DNA from: CAZNOG01 sp964574635
GTDB taxonomy: Bacteria; Bacteroidota; Bacteroidia; Flavobacteriales_D; Cryomorphaceae
Assembly (NCBI GenBank): GCA_964574635.1
Contig: CAZNOG010000006.1
Location: 62,001-126,000, forward strand
Length of the DNA: 64,000 bases
Direction: 5' to 3'
The position numbers were made by a program, and so were the translations under genes. Shown in pieces: positions 52,678-61,547 of this stretch (positions are counted from its first letter, which is position 1; every line of letters starts with the position of its first letter). Under the pieces are notes generated by a model. It saw nothing but the letters and a program-made list of their open reading frames with translations, did no database searches and had not been told where the DNA came from.

Positions 52678-52765
52678 CCGCCGCAAAAACAGGGGTGCGA
52701 AGGGGTGCCGAGGAGCTTCGCCGTCGCTCTCGGCCACCCTCGCTCCCCAAAAGTTTTTGCGGCGG
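52678..52765 (-). repeat. Structured hairpin repeat, copy 3
   Basis: On the minus strand, the base stem CCGCCGCAAAAAC/GTTTTTGCGGCGG (13 perfect pairs; 52753-52765/52678-52690) is followed inward by CCCC/GGGG, TCGC-like, ACCC/GGGT and CTCGGC/GCCGAG pairs. It carries the same conserved tip, AGC-GACGGCGAA-GCT, with a bulged C (52713-52728). The 3' flank has GATA-GCGG…ACCGACCCC…CCGGATG, matching copy 1. A separate inverted repeat, GGATATTGG/CCAATATCC (52769-52777/52807-52815), sits next to it. The 399-base spacer also holds the MFS promoter region and a terminator. Confidence 0.6.
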
Positions 52766-52826
52766 CGAGGATATTGGAAACCAACCTCACGCGGTGATCG
52801 TCGGCCCCAATATCCGCCGCCGAATC

Positions 52827-52861
52827 AAAAAAAAGCGGCACCCTCATTTCGAGAGCGCCGC
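52827..52861 (-). terminator. Rho-independent terminator
   Basis: On the minus strand, GCGGCGCTCTC pairs with GAGGGTGCCGC (two G-T pairs) around GAAAT and is followed by eight T. It ends the T9SS protein gene that stops at 52905. Confidence 0.82.
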
Positions 52862-52904
52862 CCTGTCATCCCGTTTCATAGCGGATACAAGATGGGTTGA
52901 CAAG

Positions 52905-54368
52905 TTAATTTTTTGTCACCTTCACTACAGCGTAGCTATTGCCGTGATAAAATCTGAAGAGGTAAATACCGTCTTGGAAGGTGCTCATGTCGTGAACCAA
53001 ACGGCCGGTAGTCGAATACATTCTGGTTTCGATCAGTGCACCGGTCGAAGAGTATATGCGGTACATTCCGGCCGCGGGGAAGGAAAAGTCAAAAATCGCA
53101 CGACCCATGGTCGGGTTCGGGTAGCATTTCACGATGGAAACTGCGGGCCCAATTACGCCGACGGGTGACAATCCCGATACTCCGGTCACCTCAAATTCGT
53201 CGACAACGAGAATAGATCCCGCTTGTGGGTTGGTCTCCTTGCTGGATCTGAACTCGATGTCCATCAAGTCGGCTTCCACACCCGCCATGGTGAGGTCGTC
53301 GATGAAGGGATACTCCACTTGGGTGTATTCCATCGTGGGTTCCAGATCGAAAACTTTGGTAAAGACCGGCCCGGAAAGCAAATCGGTTGACTTGTAAAAG
53401 CGCACGATGGCTTCGGCCACGTCGTTATCGGCGGCGTATTTGTACCAGAAGGAAATCAAGTCGGATTCTTCTTCCAGAACGATGGTCGGCGTAATGCCGT
53501 CTTCACCTTCGATGGCGCCGTAGCGCACCCATCCGATGTCACCGGATTGGGGTGTATTGTCGGTCATGATGGCCAGAGCTCGTCCTCCCGCATGGGAGTC
53601 GAAAGATTCAAAATAGTTTCTGTGGTCGGGGTGAATGTCCACCACGCAGTTTTCAGGAATGAAGACGGGGTTCACCAGCGCCCACGAATCGAAGTTGCCG
53701 CCGTTGATCTCGGTGTCGGTACCCACCCATTCCAAGTTGTCGATTTCCAAAAACGAACCGGCTTCGTAGGGCACGTCGTCGGAAACCAAATCCGCCGCGG
53801 CAAAACCGAGGACCACTTGGTCGATGGAAGCGTCCACAGGTTGGTCAAACAAAAACTCTTGGGTTTCCCAGTCGGTTTGTTGGCCATTCAAATAGAATAC
53901 CCACGTACCCGTGTCGTAATTTCCGTTGCCTACCGGCTCACCCTGGCTCTTGAATTGAACGAGGATCATCCCCGGCCTTTCGTCCGGAAACGAGTATCGC
54001 ACATCGAGTTTGATTCCGGTGATTTCTTCGGCATCGCCCGTAAAGTAGAGGCCGCCCGGAAAATACAGGGAGCCATTTTGGATTTCGGGGTCGTTTCCGA
54101 CGAGGAAATAACCGGGCTGTACGTTGTCGTCAATTTGCACATTGACCATACGAATAGCTTCTCCCTCGTTCGGGCGTTCGATGGAAGTCACGTTCAGCGA
54201 TCCATCTTCAAAGAAAGTATTGTAGTTGGAGCTGGAGGTATTGGTAAAAAGTACGGGGTGGTTGAAAAGCCCCAACTTGATCCAGTTCTCCATACCGGAA
54301 TTGGCCGGCTGGGCCGTAAGCGCTGTACAAGCGATAACGGCAAGGATAAAGGGGTAGATTCGTTTCAT
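52905..54368 (-). CDS. Secreted protein with T9SS sorting domain
   Basis: Protein of 487 residues, signal peptide YPFILAVIACTALTAQ. The opening GMENWIKLGLFNHPVLFTNTSS is followed by two beta-sandwich-like regions: residues ~60-215, similar in style to the carbohydrate-metabolism PCMD domain with LYFPGGLYFTG and ILVQFKSQGEPVGNG, and residues ~225-400. The end is a type IX sorting domain (CYPNPTMGRAIFDFSFPAAGMYRIYSSTG…GIYLFRFYHG…KVTKN). It is exported through the outer membrane; its ligand or enzymatic activity is not evident. The start at 54368 gives a clean signal peptide; the frame extends to 54431. Confidence 0.8.
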   Translation of the reverse strand: MKRIYPFILAVIACTALTAQPANSGMENWIKLGLFNHPVLFTNTSSSNYNTFFEDGSLNVTSIERPNEGEAIRMVNVQIDDNVQPGYFLVGNDPEIQNGSLYFPGGLYFTGDAEEITGIKLDVRYSFPDERPGMILVQFKSQGEPVGNGNYDTGTWVFYLNGQQTDWETQEFLFDQPVDASIDQVVLGFAAADLVSDDVPYEAGSFLEIDNLEWVGTDTEINGGNFDSWALVNPVFIPENCVVDIHPDHRNYFESFDSHAGGRALAIMTDNTPQSGDIGWVRYGAIEGEDGITPTIVLEEESDLISFWYKYAADNDVAEAIVRFYKSTDLLSGPVFTKVFDLEPTMEYTQVEYPFIDDLTMAGVEADLMDIEFRSSKETNPQAGSILVVDEFEVTGVSGLSPVGVIGPAVSIVKCYPNPTMGRAIFDFSFPAAGMYRIYSSTGALIETRMYSTTGRLVHDMSTFQDGIYLFRFYHGNSYAVVKVTKN

Positions 54369-54582
54369 AGTTCGGATTTTGGTGAGGCATTCCACGCGGG
54401 AACACGAAAAAGTATGGCATACAGTACGCAAAGTATTGGCCGTGGTTTCACCTCCTTACGATTTTTTCATCCCCGGGTGAAAATCCGCCGAAACGAATCG
54501 AAATTAAATGCCGAATTTTGCAGGCTGTAACGGGCCCGTGGTCCGTAGAAAATCGAATGTTCCATTCAATGCCCACCATACC

Positions 54583-54864
54583 ATGCTGAAAAACTTCATC
54601 CTGATCGGTAGAGCCGAGGCGATTTCATTTCTGTTGTTGCTGCTCGTCGCCATGCCACTGAAGTATTTTTTCGATATGCCCCTCGCCGTGAAATACATCG
54701 GCTGGGCCCACGGTGGCCTGTTCGTGGCGTACGTCGGCTTGTTGATTTGGCTGGGGTTTTCGCGGAAGTGGAAAGCCTCGGACATGCTGCTGCTCTTCGG
54801 CGCCGCTTTCTTTCCTGGCGGACCTTTCCTCATGGAGAACAGGGTATTGGCGAAATACCACTGA
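54583..54864 (+). CDS. DUF3817 small membrane protein
   Basis: Protein of 93 residues with three hydrophobic helices: FILIGRAEAISFLLLLLVAMPLKYF, the conserved YIGWAHGGLFVAYVGLLIWL, and DMLLLFGAAFFPGGPFLMENRVL. The GRAEAISF, AHG and PFGPF-like (PGGPF) phrases identify the DUF3817 family, inner-membrane proteins of unknown function. The start at 54583 is preferred to 54508, which lies upstream of a near-consensus -7 box (GAATTTTG). Confidence 0.85.
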   Translation: MLKNFILIGRAEAISFLLLLLVAMPLKYFFDMPLAVKYIGWAHGGLFVAYVGLLIWLGFSRKWKASDMLLLFGAAFFPGGPFLMENRVLAKYH

Positions 54865-54903
54865 TCCCCCCGAAACGATCCCGCGGTCTTCCCGCGGCAG
54901 ATA

Positions 54904-56403
54904 TCAATAAAACATGCTCGATTGAGGCACGCCCGGCAGTTGTCCCATGCGGTACCTCAGGAAACCGAAAGTTCCGGAAAGGTGGGGTTGCTCTTCGCGG
55001 AAGGCGTAGAGGATGTCGCGCGTCGCCACGCCCATTTCCCAACCTCCCTCGCCCAAGACGAAGTTGAGCCCGAAAGGAACGCGCAAGCCGTAATCGGCGC
55101 CGGTCGCGGCACCGGCTGAAATGCGTACGGCGCTCGTGGGGACGAAGTCCATTCCCGCGGCGAAAAACATCTGTTCGGGATTGCCGGGTTTGTCGTTGAG
55201 CGGCACGGCCAAATCCAAGCCCAACCTCAGCCATTCGAGTGGGAAATACCCCATCCCGAACCGCATTCTCGTCGGCAGGGAAACGTTGCGCTCTTCTTCG
55301 CCGTCCCATTCGAACAGCCCGTCTTTTCCGACGAAGGCGTCCATGTCTTCCAATATATTGTAGGTGTTCAATCCCAAGGTTTCCACGTCGATCACGGCCG
55401 TATCGCGGGCCGTGTACACGTTTCCGTCAAAGGTCAAAAAACCGATGTCGACGATGGAGAGTCCGAACCGGAACAATTCCGACAATTCGAGATTCAACCC
55501 CAGATCAAATCCGAAGCCCGACCCCACGGATTTCAGGGATGCACCGGAAATGGCCGAGGGATTTCCCATGGCCGCCGCACCATAATCGATGTCCATGGCC
55601 GGAGTGGAAGCGGTGTAAGCGCTGGCGATTCCGTCGTCGTCGATATTCAAGTCCAGGATGTACAGTCCCTGCACGTATTTGAGGCCCGCGCCGACGGAAA
55701 ATTTCAAATTTTTGGATTCGTGGGCGGTGTATCCGTACCCGAAGCTGTACTCGACGGTGGAAAGCGCCCGGGCCTTGCTGCCTCTGTACAATTCCGATGC
55801 GGGGAGGGGATTGGTGGAGAATCCCCGGATGACGTTGTCGATTCGATCGGATCCCGGACCTTGATTGGGAATGGTGTCCACACCGCCTGCGTTGTTTCTC
55901 ACCAACCATTGGTCGAAGTAGGGATCGAGAAATCCGGTAAAGAGTTGCCTCGCCGCAGGACCATTGAGATTGGCGTAAAAGTGATTCGAAAAGTTGATCG
56001 AAAACGCAAAATTGCCCACCGTTCGGGATTGCACCGCCGCCCCAAACAAGAGCAGGTCTCCGCTCAAGGTGTGGTCTGCACGCGTATACGCTTCTCCCGC
56101 CGCCAATTTCTCGGCGGGGGTGAGAGTTTCTTCCCGGTCGAAAATGATGGAGCTGAGATTTTCCCTCGTGAGCGCCTCGCTGTAGGCGGATACCCCGACT
56201 TGCAAAAAGCCCATGGTGAAGCGTCGGTTGTATTCATTCCCCCACGCGAGGTTAGCGGGATTGACTCCCAAGGCTTGATAGTCGGTAGCGAAGGCGTTGA
56301 CCGCCCCCCTGCCGGTTTCGGAAAAAGCCGCTTTCTCCATTTGTGCCTGTGCGTGAAACCCGATGACAAACAGAAAAACCGCTCCCGTGACGAATGTTTT
56401 CAT
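54904..56403 (-). CDS. Outer-membrane barrel protein (DUF5723-like)
   Basis: Protein of 499 residues with a signal peptide (FVTGAVFLFVIGFHAQAQ). ALGVNPANLAWG near residue 45 is a typical opening of PorV/DUF5723 long-chain-transporter-like barrels. Alternating amphipathic strands run throughout, with a loop of ~60 residues near 110-200. The end is FGFLRYRMGQLPGVPQSSMFY. In Bacteroidota such proteins occur beside T9SS genes and outer-membrane lipid genes; the specific role is unknown. The ATG at 56403 is used since TATCTTGG (close to TAnnTTTG) lies at 56424-56431, downstream of the farther start at 56478. Confidence 0.78.
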   Translation of the reverse strand: MKTFVTGAVFLFVIGFHAQAQMEKAAFSETGRGAVNAFATDYQALGVNPANLAWGNEYNRRFTMGFLQVGVSAYSEALTRENLSSIIFDREETLTPAEKLAAGEAYTRADHTLSGDLLLFGAAVQSRTVGNFAFSINFSNHFYANLNGPAARQLFTGFLDPYFDQWLVRNNAGGVDTIPNQGPGSDRIDNVIRGFSTNPLPASELYRGSKARALSTVEYSFGYGYTAHESKNLKFSVGAGLKYVQGLYILDLNIDDDGIASAYTASTPAMDIDYGAAAMGNPSAISGASLKSVGSGFGFDLGLNLELSELFRFGLSIVDIGFLTFDGNVYTARDTAVIDVETLGLNTYNILEDMDAFVGKDGLFEWDGEEERNVSLPTRMRFGMGYFPLEWLRLGLDLAVPLNDKPGNPEQMFFAAGMDFVPTSAVRISAGAATGADYGLRVPFGLNFVLGEGGWEMGVATRDILYAFREEQPHLSGTFGFLRYRMGQLPGVPQSSMFY

Positions 56404-56520
56404 GTGGTCGGCCATTGAAAAGACCAAGATACGCATTGTGGAACGCATCCAAAAAACCTCCCCACCTAACCGGACCATTTGAGGAAGCGCATAAATTAGG
56501 TCCTGCTCTTCAACACGACT

Positions 56521-58053
56521 CTACATCCAAGAACCGCGGTGCCTTTCCGACAAATACAAGAGAAAATTCTTGATTTCCAGCGCCTGTGCCTCGGTGAGAT
56601 ACCGCACCGTGCTTGCTCCGCCCGAAGTGTGTATCCGCAAATGGCACAAACCCCGGCGAACCAGAAAAAAACTTTGGTGCAAACTAACCGCTTGCACTTT
56701 GTACGCCGGAATAGCGACCCGAACGGGAAAAATCCACCCGCGGAAAATGAGGATGAAGTGTTCGTTTAGCCGGAGGTTGACCGATTTTCCGTACCGCAAG
56801 CCGATGGCACCCACCACGGCGACCACCACGTAAATCAGCAAGGCGTACCACTCCACGGCAAAAAACAAACCCACCGCGATGGGCGTGCACACCAAGGTGG
56901 CGATAATGGTGTAGAGCCGAGCGTATCCCCAGGCATTGGCGTCGACGCGTGTGTCCGGAACGTGAAAATTGGCGAAGGAGCTTTCGGCCAGCAGGAGGCT
57001 CTGCGCTTTTTTCAGGGCAGGGATCTCGATCAATTGCCTTCCCTGGCTGCTGTCCACCGCGCCGGATGGCCTCAATTTGGCCGATTCAAACCCCACCAGT
57101 TTTCGCAGGGGATTGGTGTGCCATTCGATAAACTGTATCTTTTTGATGGGTATGCGATTTTCATTGCGTTTCACCAGGCCGCCCGAAATGCGCACGGCGT
57201 CAACTTGCAGCACGGCCCTGAAATTTGCGAACCGAAGCACCGTCCGAACCAAGCTGATGATCACCGACAACGCGATGAATACGATCACGGCGCTCAAGAT
57301 CATGGTCAAACCGGCGTTGACCACTTCTTCGGTATACGTTTCCACGTAATCGGTCAAGTACGACTCGAGGAACTCGATGTACTGGTTGATGTACCCGAAG
57401 GCCACCGCCAAGGCCAAGAGTCCTGTTTTCAAGTGATTTTCGGTCAGGCCCACTACGAACAGGTCTCCTACGCCCAGTTTGACCAAGACTTTGTCTTCCG
57501 CCCTTTTATCGGCTCGTGCCGCCGGTGTGGGCTGCGCTTCCGCACCGAGGTTTTGTTCTCCGCGACGGTGAGCGAGAATTTCCTCTTTTTTCAGGTAGAG
57601 CAATTCCTGCAATTGCACCGCCAGCTTTCTTTCCAACGCCGGTATTCTCAGTTCGCTCCCTTTGGAACCGGCAGTATCCACTTGAAGACCCACAAGCCCC
57701 AAAATGCGCTGAAGGAGATTTTGAGTGATTTGGATGGTTTGAATGCGGTGAGCGGGAATGACCATGCGGTCTTTGAAAAGCACGCCTCGGTGGACGATCA
57801 ATTCTTCGTCGCTGACTTGAAAGGTGAAGTTCTTGTACTGGAGATAAGCTAAATACATGGTGACGAACAACACGGGGATGAAGGAAACGCCGAGCCAAAT
57901 CCATACTTTGGGGTTCGCAGCACCGACTATAAGTATGGAGACCAAGGCCGTGATCATGTTGCGGAAGTTCCTGATCATATACACCACTACGCCCAGCGGA
58001 CTCTGCCGCGTGGGTTGGGTGATATCGCCTTCCTCGAACTCTTCCTCACTCAT
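56521..58053 (-). CDS. Bacterial PH domain protein (YdbT-like)
   Basis: Membrane protein of 510 residues with three bPH_2 (DUF304) domains separated by pairs of hydrophobic helices. Each domain starts with a hydrophobic hairpin and a phrase like FQVSDEELIVHRGVLFKDRMVIPAHRIQTIQITQNLLQR or ISGGLVKRNENRIPIKKIQFIEWHTNPLRK. Such proteins, paired as YdbS/YdbT in Bacillus, lie in the inner membrane; their role is unclear, and resistance to antimicrobial peptides and bacteriocins has been reported there. It overlaps the next gene by eight bases, so the two are translated together and probably form a complex. Confidence 0.85.
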   Translation of the reverse strand: MSEEEFEEGDITQPTRQSPLGVVVYMIRNFRNMITALVSILIVGAANPKVWIWLGVSFIPVLFVTMYLAYLQYKNFTFQVSDEELIVHRGVLFKDRMVIPAHRIQTIQITQNLLQRILGLVGLQVDTAGSKGSELRIPALERKLAVQLQELLYLKKEEILAHRRGEQNLGAEAQPTPAARADKRAEDKVLVKLGVGDLFVVGLTENHLKTGLLALAVAFGYINQYIEFLESYLTDYVETYTEEVVNAGLTMILSAVIVFIALSVIISLVRTVLRFANFRAVLQVDAVRISGGLVKRNENRIPIKKIQFIEWHTNPLRKLVGFESAKLRPSGAVDSSQGRQLIEIPALKKAQSLLLAESSFANFHVPDTRVDANAWGYARLYTIIATLVCTPIAVGLFFAVEWYALLIYVVVAVVGAIGLRYGKSVNLRLNEHFILIFRGWIFPVRVAIPAYKVQAVSLHQSFFLVRRGLCHLRIHTSGGASTVRYLTEAQALEIKNFLLYLSERHRGSWM

Positions 58054-58669
58054 CGACGGCTGCTTTATTGGCGATGAATTCCCTCAATTCCCCCGCTTTT
58101 TCCTCGTCCAATCCGGGAATGGCCAAGTCGGAAGTGGAACTCCCGGCGGTATAAATCCTCAGAGTGGCCAATTTGAAACGGCGCTCCAGAGGGCCCTGAG
58201 AAACTTCGGTGTGTTGAATGCGATTGAAGGGCACGGTGGTCGTAGACCGAAAAATCCAGCCTTTGCGGTAGATGATGTCACGAGTGCGCAGTGCATACGC
58301 CCGGCGACGATAGGCGATCGGTATGGCGATGAAACTGAAGGCGATGGGCAAGACCAACCCCGCTCCCACCGAATACCATCCTTTGTCTTCGGTGAAGATG
58401 ATCGTCGCCACGAAACCCGCCACCGGCCCGAGCCAAATCAAGAGGGTGACCAAAACTCGGTAGGATTTGAATCGCAGGGGATGGAGGTTGTAATCCACCG
58501 CTTCCACTCGGGGCAAATCGGACGGAGGAACTTCGTGGTTGGCCCAGGCGATGGCACCTGCGCTTTCACGTCTCACGTCATTGTTCCGCTCGGGAGGGGC
58601 GATGTCCCTTTCCTTGTCTTCTCCGTTAGGCTCTTTCCGCCCCTCGTCGTCCTCCAATTGATTTTCCAT
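58046..58669 (-). CDS. Bacterial PH domain protein (YdbS-like)
   Basis: Protein of 207 residues. An N-terminal acidic, hydrophilic segment (~60 residues, ENQLEDDEGRKEPNGEDKERD…) is followed by two membrane helices and one bPH_2 domain (YALRTRDIIYRKGWIFRSTTTVPFNRIQHTEVSQGPLERRF). It is the shorter partner of the three-domain protein encoded immediately downstream, as in YdbS/YdbT pairs. The start at 58669 lies near a TGCCTTTG sequence at 58721-58728, which may be its -7 box. The upstream frame to 58840 is unlikely to be used. Confidence 0.83.
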   Translation of the reverse strand: MENQLEDDEGRKEPNGEDKERDIAPPERNNDVRRESAGAIAWANHEVPPSDLPRVEAVDYNLHPLRFKSYRVLVTLLIWLGPVAGFVATIIFTEDKGWYSVGAGLVLPIAFSFIAIPIAYRRRAYALRTRDIIYRKGWIFRSTTTVPFNRIQHTEVSQGPLERRFKLATLRIYTAGSSTSDLAIPGLDEEKAGELREFIANKAAVDE

Positions 58670-58741
58670 AGGCTGCGTTTCAATCCGCGAAGGGGAACCG
58701 CAAGTCCGTTCCCCCTTCGTCAAAGGCACTAAAATTAAACT

Positions 58742-58749
58742 TAATTTTG
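58742..58749 (+). promoter_or_regulatory. -7 box of a small membrane-protein gene
   Basis: TAATTTTG fits TAnnTTTG; transcription is predicted near 58756, leaving a leader of about 17 bases before the ATG at 58773. Confidence 0.5.
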
Positions 58750-58772
58750 CAATCCATTCCGCCTTCAAAATC

Positions 58773-58961
58773 ATGGAGAACATCACACGGGGACACTTCC
58801 TTTTCGCCGCAATCGCCCTGATTGCATTTGCGGTGGTCATGGTCGTGGCTTACCGCAAGGACCTCAAAAAAATCGGTGTGCACTACAAGAAGGCGTGGAT
58901 GATCGTGCTCGGCATCGCGGTGATTTACTTTTTGATCGTGATGCTGAACCGGGTGCTGTGA
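58773..58961 (+). CDS. Small membrane protein of 62 residues
   Basis: Short gene with two hydrophobic helices (FLFAAIALIAFAVVMVVAY and AWMIVLGIAVIYFLIVML) separated by a basic, hydrophilic loop (RKDLKKIGVHYKK), i.e. an inner-membrane hairpin. It has its own -7 box and a normal start. Divergent from the PH-domain pair. No family was recognised, but the promoter and clean topology support a real gene. Confidence 0.7.
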   Translation: MENITRGHFLFAAIALIAFAVVMVVAYRKDLKKIGVHYKKAWMIVLGIAVIYFLIVMLNRVL

Positions 58962-59076
58962 GCGTTGTTGCAATTGGAGGCAAACGGGCCGATTGACCGC
59001 CGTATCGCGCGATGGCCCGCGTAGACGAATTTCGCCGAGGCGCTTGCCGACAGACTCTCACTAAAATCGAATTGAA

Positions 59077-60438
59077 ATGCACGACCCCCTTAAAAGCATC
59101 AATCCTTACACCGGAGAAACACTTTCGACATACCCCCAGCTGAGCGACGAAATCGTAAACCACCGATTGGAACGCAGCGACAAGCGCTTTCGAAAGTGGA
59201 GCACAACCCGAATGGAAGACCGTGTGGCGCTGATCGGCAAATTGGGCGAGGCCATTAAAGAGGCTAAAAGAAACTTGGCTGAACTGGCGACGCTTGAGAT
59301 GGGCAAACCTCTGTCGCAGGCCATCGCCGAGGTGGAAAAGTGCGCTTGGCTTTGCTCTCATTACGCCGAGAACGCCGGGAACTATCTCGAGGACCAAAAA
59401 ATAGATACCGACGCCGACGAATCGTGGGTAGCCTACGAGCCCCTGGGAGTGATTCTCGGGGTGATGCCCTGGAATTTTCCCTATTGGCAGGTCATGCGTT
59501 TCGCCGTTCCCACCCTGCTGGCGGGGAATACTGTGGCCATAAAACACGCGTCCAACACCACCGGGTGCGTGAATGCATTGGCCGACGTCTTTGAACGCGC
59601 CGGTTTTGAGGAGGGCTGCTTTGAAGTACTGATCGTCGAAGGTTCTCGGGTCAAGTCCATCATCGGAAGTGAATTCGTGAAAGCCGTGAGTCTTACGGGA
59701 AGTGAAAAGGCCGGTGCATCGGTGGCCGCCGCGGCAGGAAAGCACTTGAAGAAAACGGTGTTGGAATTGGGCGGGAGCAACGCGTTCATCGTATTGGCCG
59801 ACGCCGACCTCGGCGAAGCCGCCAAAATCGGTGTGAAAGCCAGAATCCAAAACAACGGGCAAAGCTGCATCGCGGCGAAGCGCTTCTTGGTGGAAGACTC
59901 CGTGTACGACGATTTCATGGAGCGCTTTCTCGAGAAATGGGAAAAACTGAAAGTGGGCAACCCCATGGAAACCGGCACCGACGTAGGCCCTTTGGCGCGC
60001 CTCGACTTGGCGGAAACCTTGGATGAACAGATGAGACGGAGTATGGACCAGAGGGCGAAGTTGCTCCGGGGCGGCAGTCGCCAAGGCCCCTTGTTCGAAC
60101 CGGCCATTTTGGAAGGAGTAAAGCCCGGCATGGCGGCTTTCGACGAGGAAACCTTCGGCCCGCTGGCGGCCTTTACGCGTATAAAGGATGCGGAGGAAGC
60201 CGTCGAGCTGAACAACCGAAGTAGGTACGGATTGGGCGCGACCCTATTCACCTCCGATTTGGAAAGGGGAAAAAGGTTGGGTCGGTCGATTCGCGACGGC
60301 GCCGTGTTTTTCAATGAAATGGTGAAATCGGACCCGCGACTGCCTTTCGGTGGAACGAAAATATCGGGCTACGGGCGGGAACTCGGACCTTTCGGCATCA
60401 AGGAATTCACCAACGTGAAGACATACTATAAGGTGTAA
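59077..60438 (+). CDS. Aldehyde dehydrogenase (succinate-semialdehyde type)
   Basis: Cytosolic NAD(P)-dependent enzyme of 453 residues. Lys156 in NTVAIKHASNTTG binds the cofactor, Glu230 in VLELGGSNAF is the general base, and the catalytic Cys264 is in NNGQSCIAAKRF. The N-terminus SINPYTGETLSTYPQLSD and RMEDRVALIGKL are of the GabD2/succinate-semialdehyde dehydrogenase subgroup of Bacteroidota. It oxidises an aldehyde such as succinate semialdehyde to the acid, feeding the TCA cycle. No GABA transaminase gene is adjacent, so the substrate is likely but not proven. Confidence 0.9.
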   Translation: MHDPLKSINPYTGETLSTYPQLSDEIVNHRLERSDKRFRKWSTTRMEDRVALIGKLGEAIKEAKRNLAELATLEMGKPLSQAIAEVEKCAWLCSHYAENAGNYLEDQKIDTDADESWVAYEPLGVILGVMPWNFPYWQVMRFAVPTLLAGNTVAIKHASNTTGCVNALADVFERAGFEEGCFEVLIVEGSRVKSIIGSEFVKAVSLTGSEKAGASVAAAAGKHLKKTVLELGGSNAFIVLADADLGEAAKIGVKARIQNNGQSCIAAKRFLVEDSVYDDFMERFLEKWEKLKVGNPMETGTDVGPLARLDLAETLDEQMRRSMDQRAKLLRGGSRQGPLFEPAILEGVKPGMAAFDEETFGPLAAFTRIKDAEEAVELNNRSRYGLGATLFTSDLERGKRLGRSIRDGAVFFNEMVKSDPRLPFGGTKISGYGRELGPFGIKEFTNVKTYYKV

Positions 60439-60487
60439 AGCCCGTGGTGAGGTCGATGAAATCTTGTCGGGGAATTGCCCCATGAAG

Positions 60488-60505
60488 TCACACCCACAAA
60501 AACCC
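60488..60505 (-). repeat. Dispersed GTTTTTGTGGGTG motif, copy F
   Basis: On the minus strand this reads GGGTTTTTGTGGGTGTGA. It lies in the convergent spacer, 32 bases beyond the stop of the outer-membrane protein gene on the same strand. Confidence 0.6.
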
Positions 60506-60536
60506 AAAACCTCCTGCACGCACCCCCGGGCGATCG

Positions 60537-61439
60537 TCAAAAGGCGAATACGATGCCCGTACCGATTTCGAACCGGCTGAGGTCCATACCGAACTGGCTG
60601 TTGTACGTCCAGTTGAGGAAGGTGCTGATTTCTTCGGGCATATCGGGCGAAGTGCTGACTTTCAGGTCGTATACGCTGAAACCTTTGATACCCGCCTTGA
60701 TGGGCAGGTAAAATCCTCCGCCCAGTGAAATTTCCAGCGACGCCCCGACGTGTGCTCCGATCGCACTGCCTTCGAGTCGGTACGGGAAAATCATGGTGGA
60801 CTCGGAATCGAAGCGCAGCAAGCCCAAGCCGACGATGATGCTCAGCCGGTCGGCCCAGCCAAACTGCAGTGGGCGGTAATGCAGGGTGGCGGCGATGTAT
60901 TCGATGCTGCGATCGTCGCTCATCGGGCCGGTGAGGCTCCGGTTGGGGTCCAGGACGATGCGCACTTCGGTTTCGTTGGAAAAATCGATGCGGCTGTACG
61001 CCACGCCCAGTCCGAGATTTTCGTCGATATTGTAGAGCGCGTATCCGTGGAAATATACTCCGTTTTTCATCCCCTCGAAGTACTCCGAAAAATCGTCATC
61101 GAAGAGCACTTGCACGTTCGTCAGCCCCGTGAATCCGGCGTCCACTCCTATTTCAAAACGCCGCAGCTTCTCGGTTTCTTTCCAGGGTTTCAGGTCTTTT
61201 TCGGCGTACGCGTTGTAGATGATTCGGCGGATTTCTTTTTTTGAAATGACCATTCTCTCGCCCTTGGGAGTTTGGGGGGTGCGGTAGTACACGAAGCGGT
61301 CGTTGGATTCGTCGACTTTTCCGCGGAGGGTGTCGCCGTAGATGCGGATGATGAAGTCCTGCCCGCGGAGTTCACCGCTCACGGCCAGCACCAATAGCAA
61401 CAATATGATCCGGCCGGGCTTGTGCATTTGCCATTCCAT
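60537..61439 (-). CDS. Outer-membrane beta-barrel protein (paralogue of the gene at 35 kb)
   Basis: Exported protein of 300 residues (an ATG four codons in, at 61427, is possible), signal peptide IILLLLVLAVSGELRGQ. It has a ~60-residue N-terminal domain (FIIRIYGDTLRGKVDESNDRFVYYR…MVISKKEIRRIIYNAY), then a barrel of ~220 residues ending in MDLSRFEIGTGIVFAF. Both length and domain order equal those of the protein at 35079-35981. The ligand is unknown. Confidence 0.78.
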   Translation of the reverse strand: MEWQMHKPGRIILLLLVLAVSGELRGQDFIIRIYGDTLRGKVDESNDRFVYYRTPQTPKGERMVISKKEIRRIIYNAYAEKDLKPWKETEKLRRFEIGVDAGFTGLTNVQVLFDDDFSEYFEGMKNGVYFHGYALYNIDENLGLGVAYSRIDFSNETEVRIVLDPNRSLTGPMSDDRSIEYIAATLHYRPLQFGWADRLSIIVGLGLLRFDSESTMIFPYRLEGSAIGAHVGASLEISLGGGFYLPIKAGIKGFSVYDLKVSTSPDMPEEISTFLNWTYNSQFGMDLSRFEIGTGIVFAF

Positions 61440-61547
61440 TGCAGTAAATATATGCAGGAATGCACGGAAGACGTTGCCGTTTTCGCGAAAATGCGTTGAT
61501 CGGGCGGGAAATCACGGGCTGATGCGGCGGTCGGCGGTCGGTAAACC

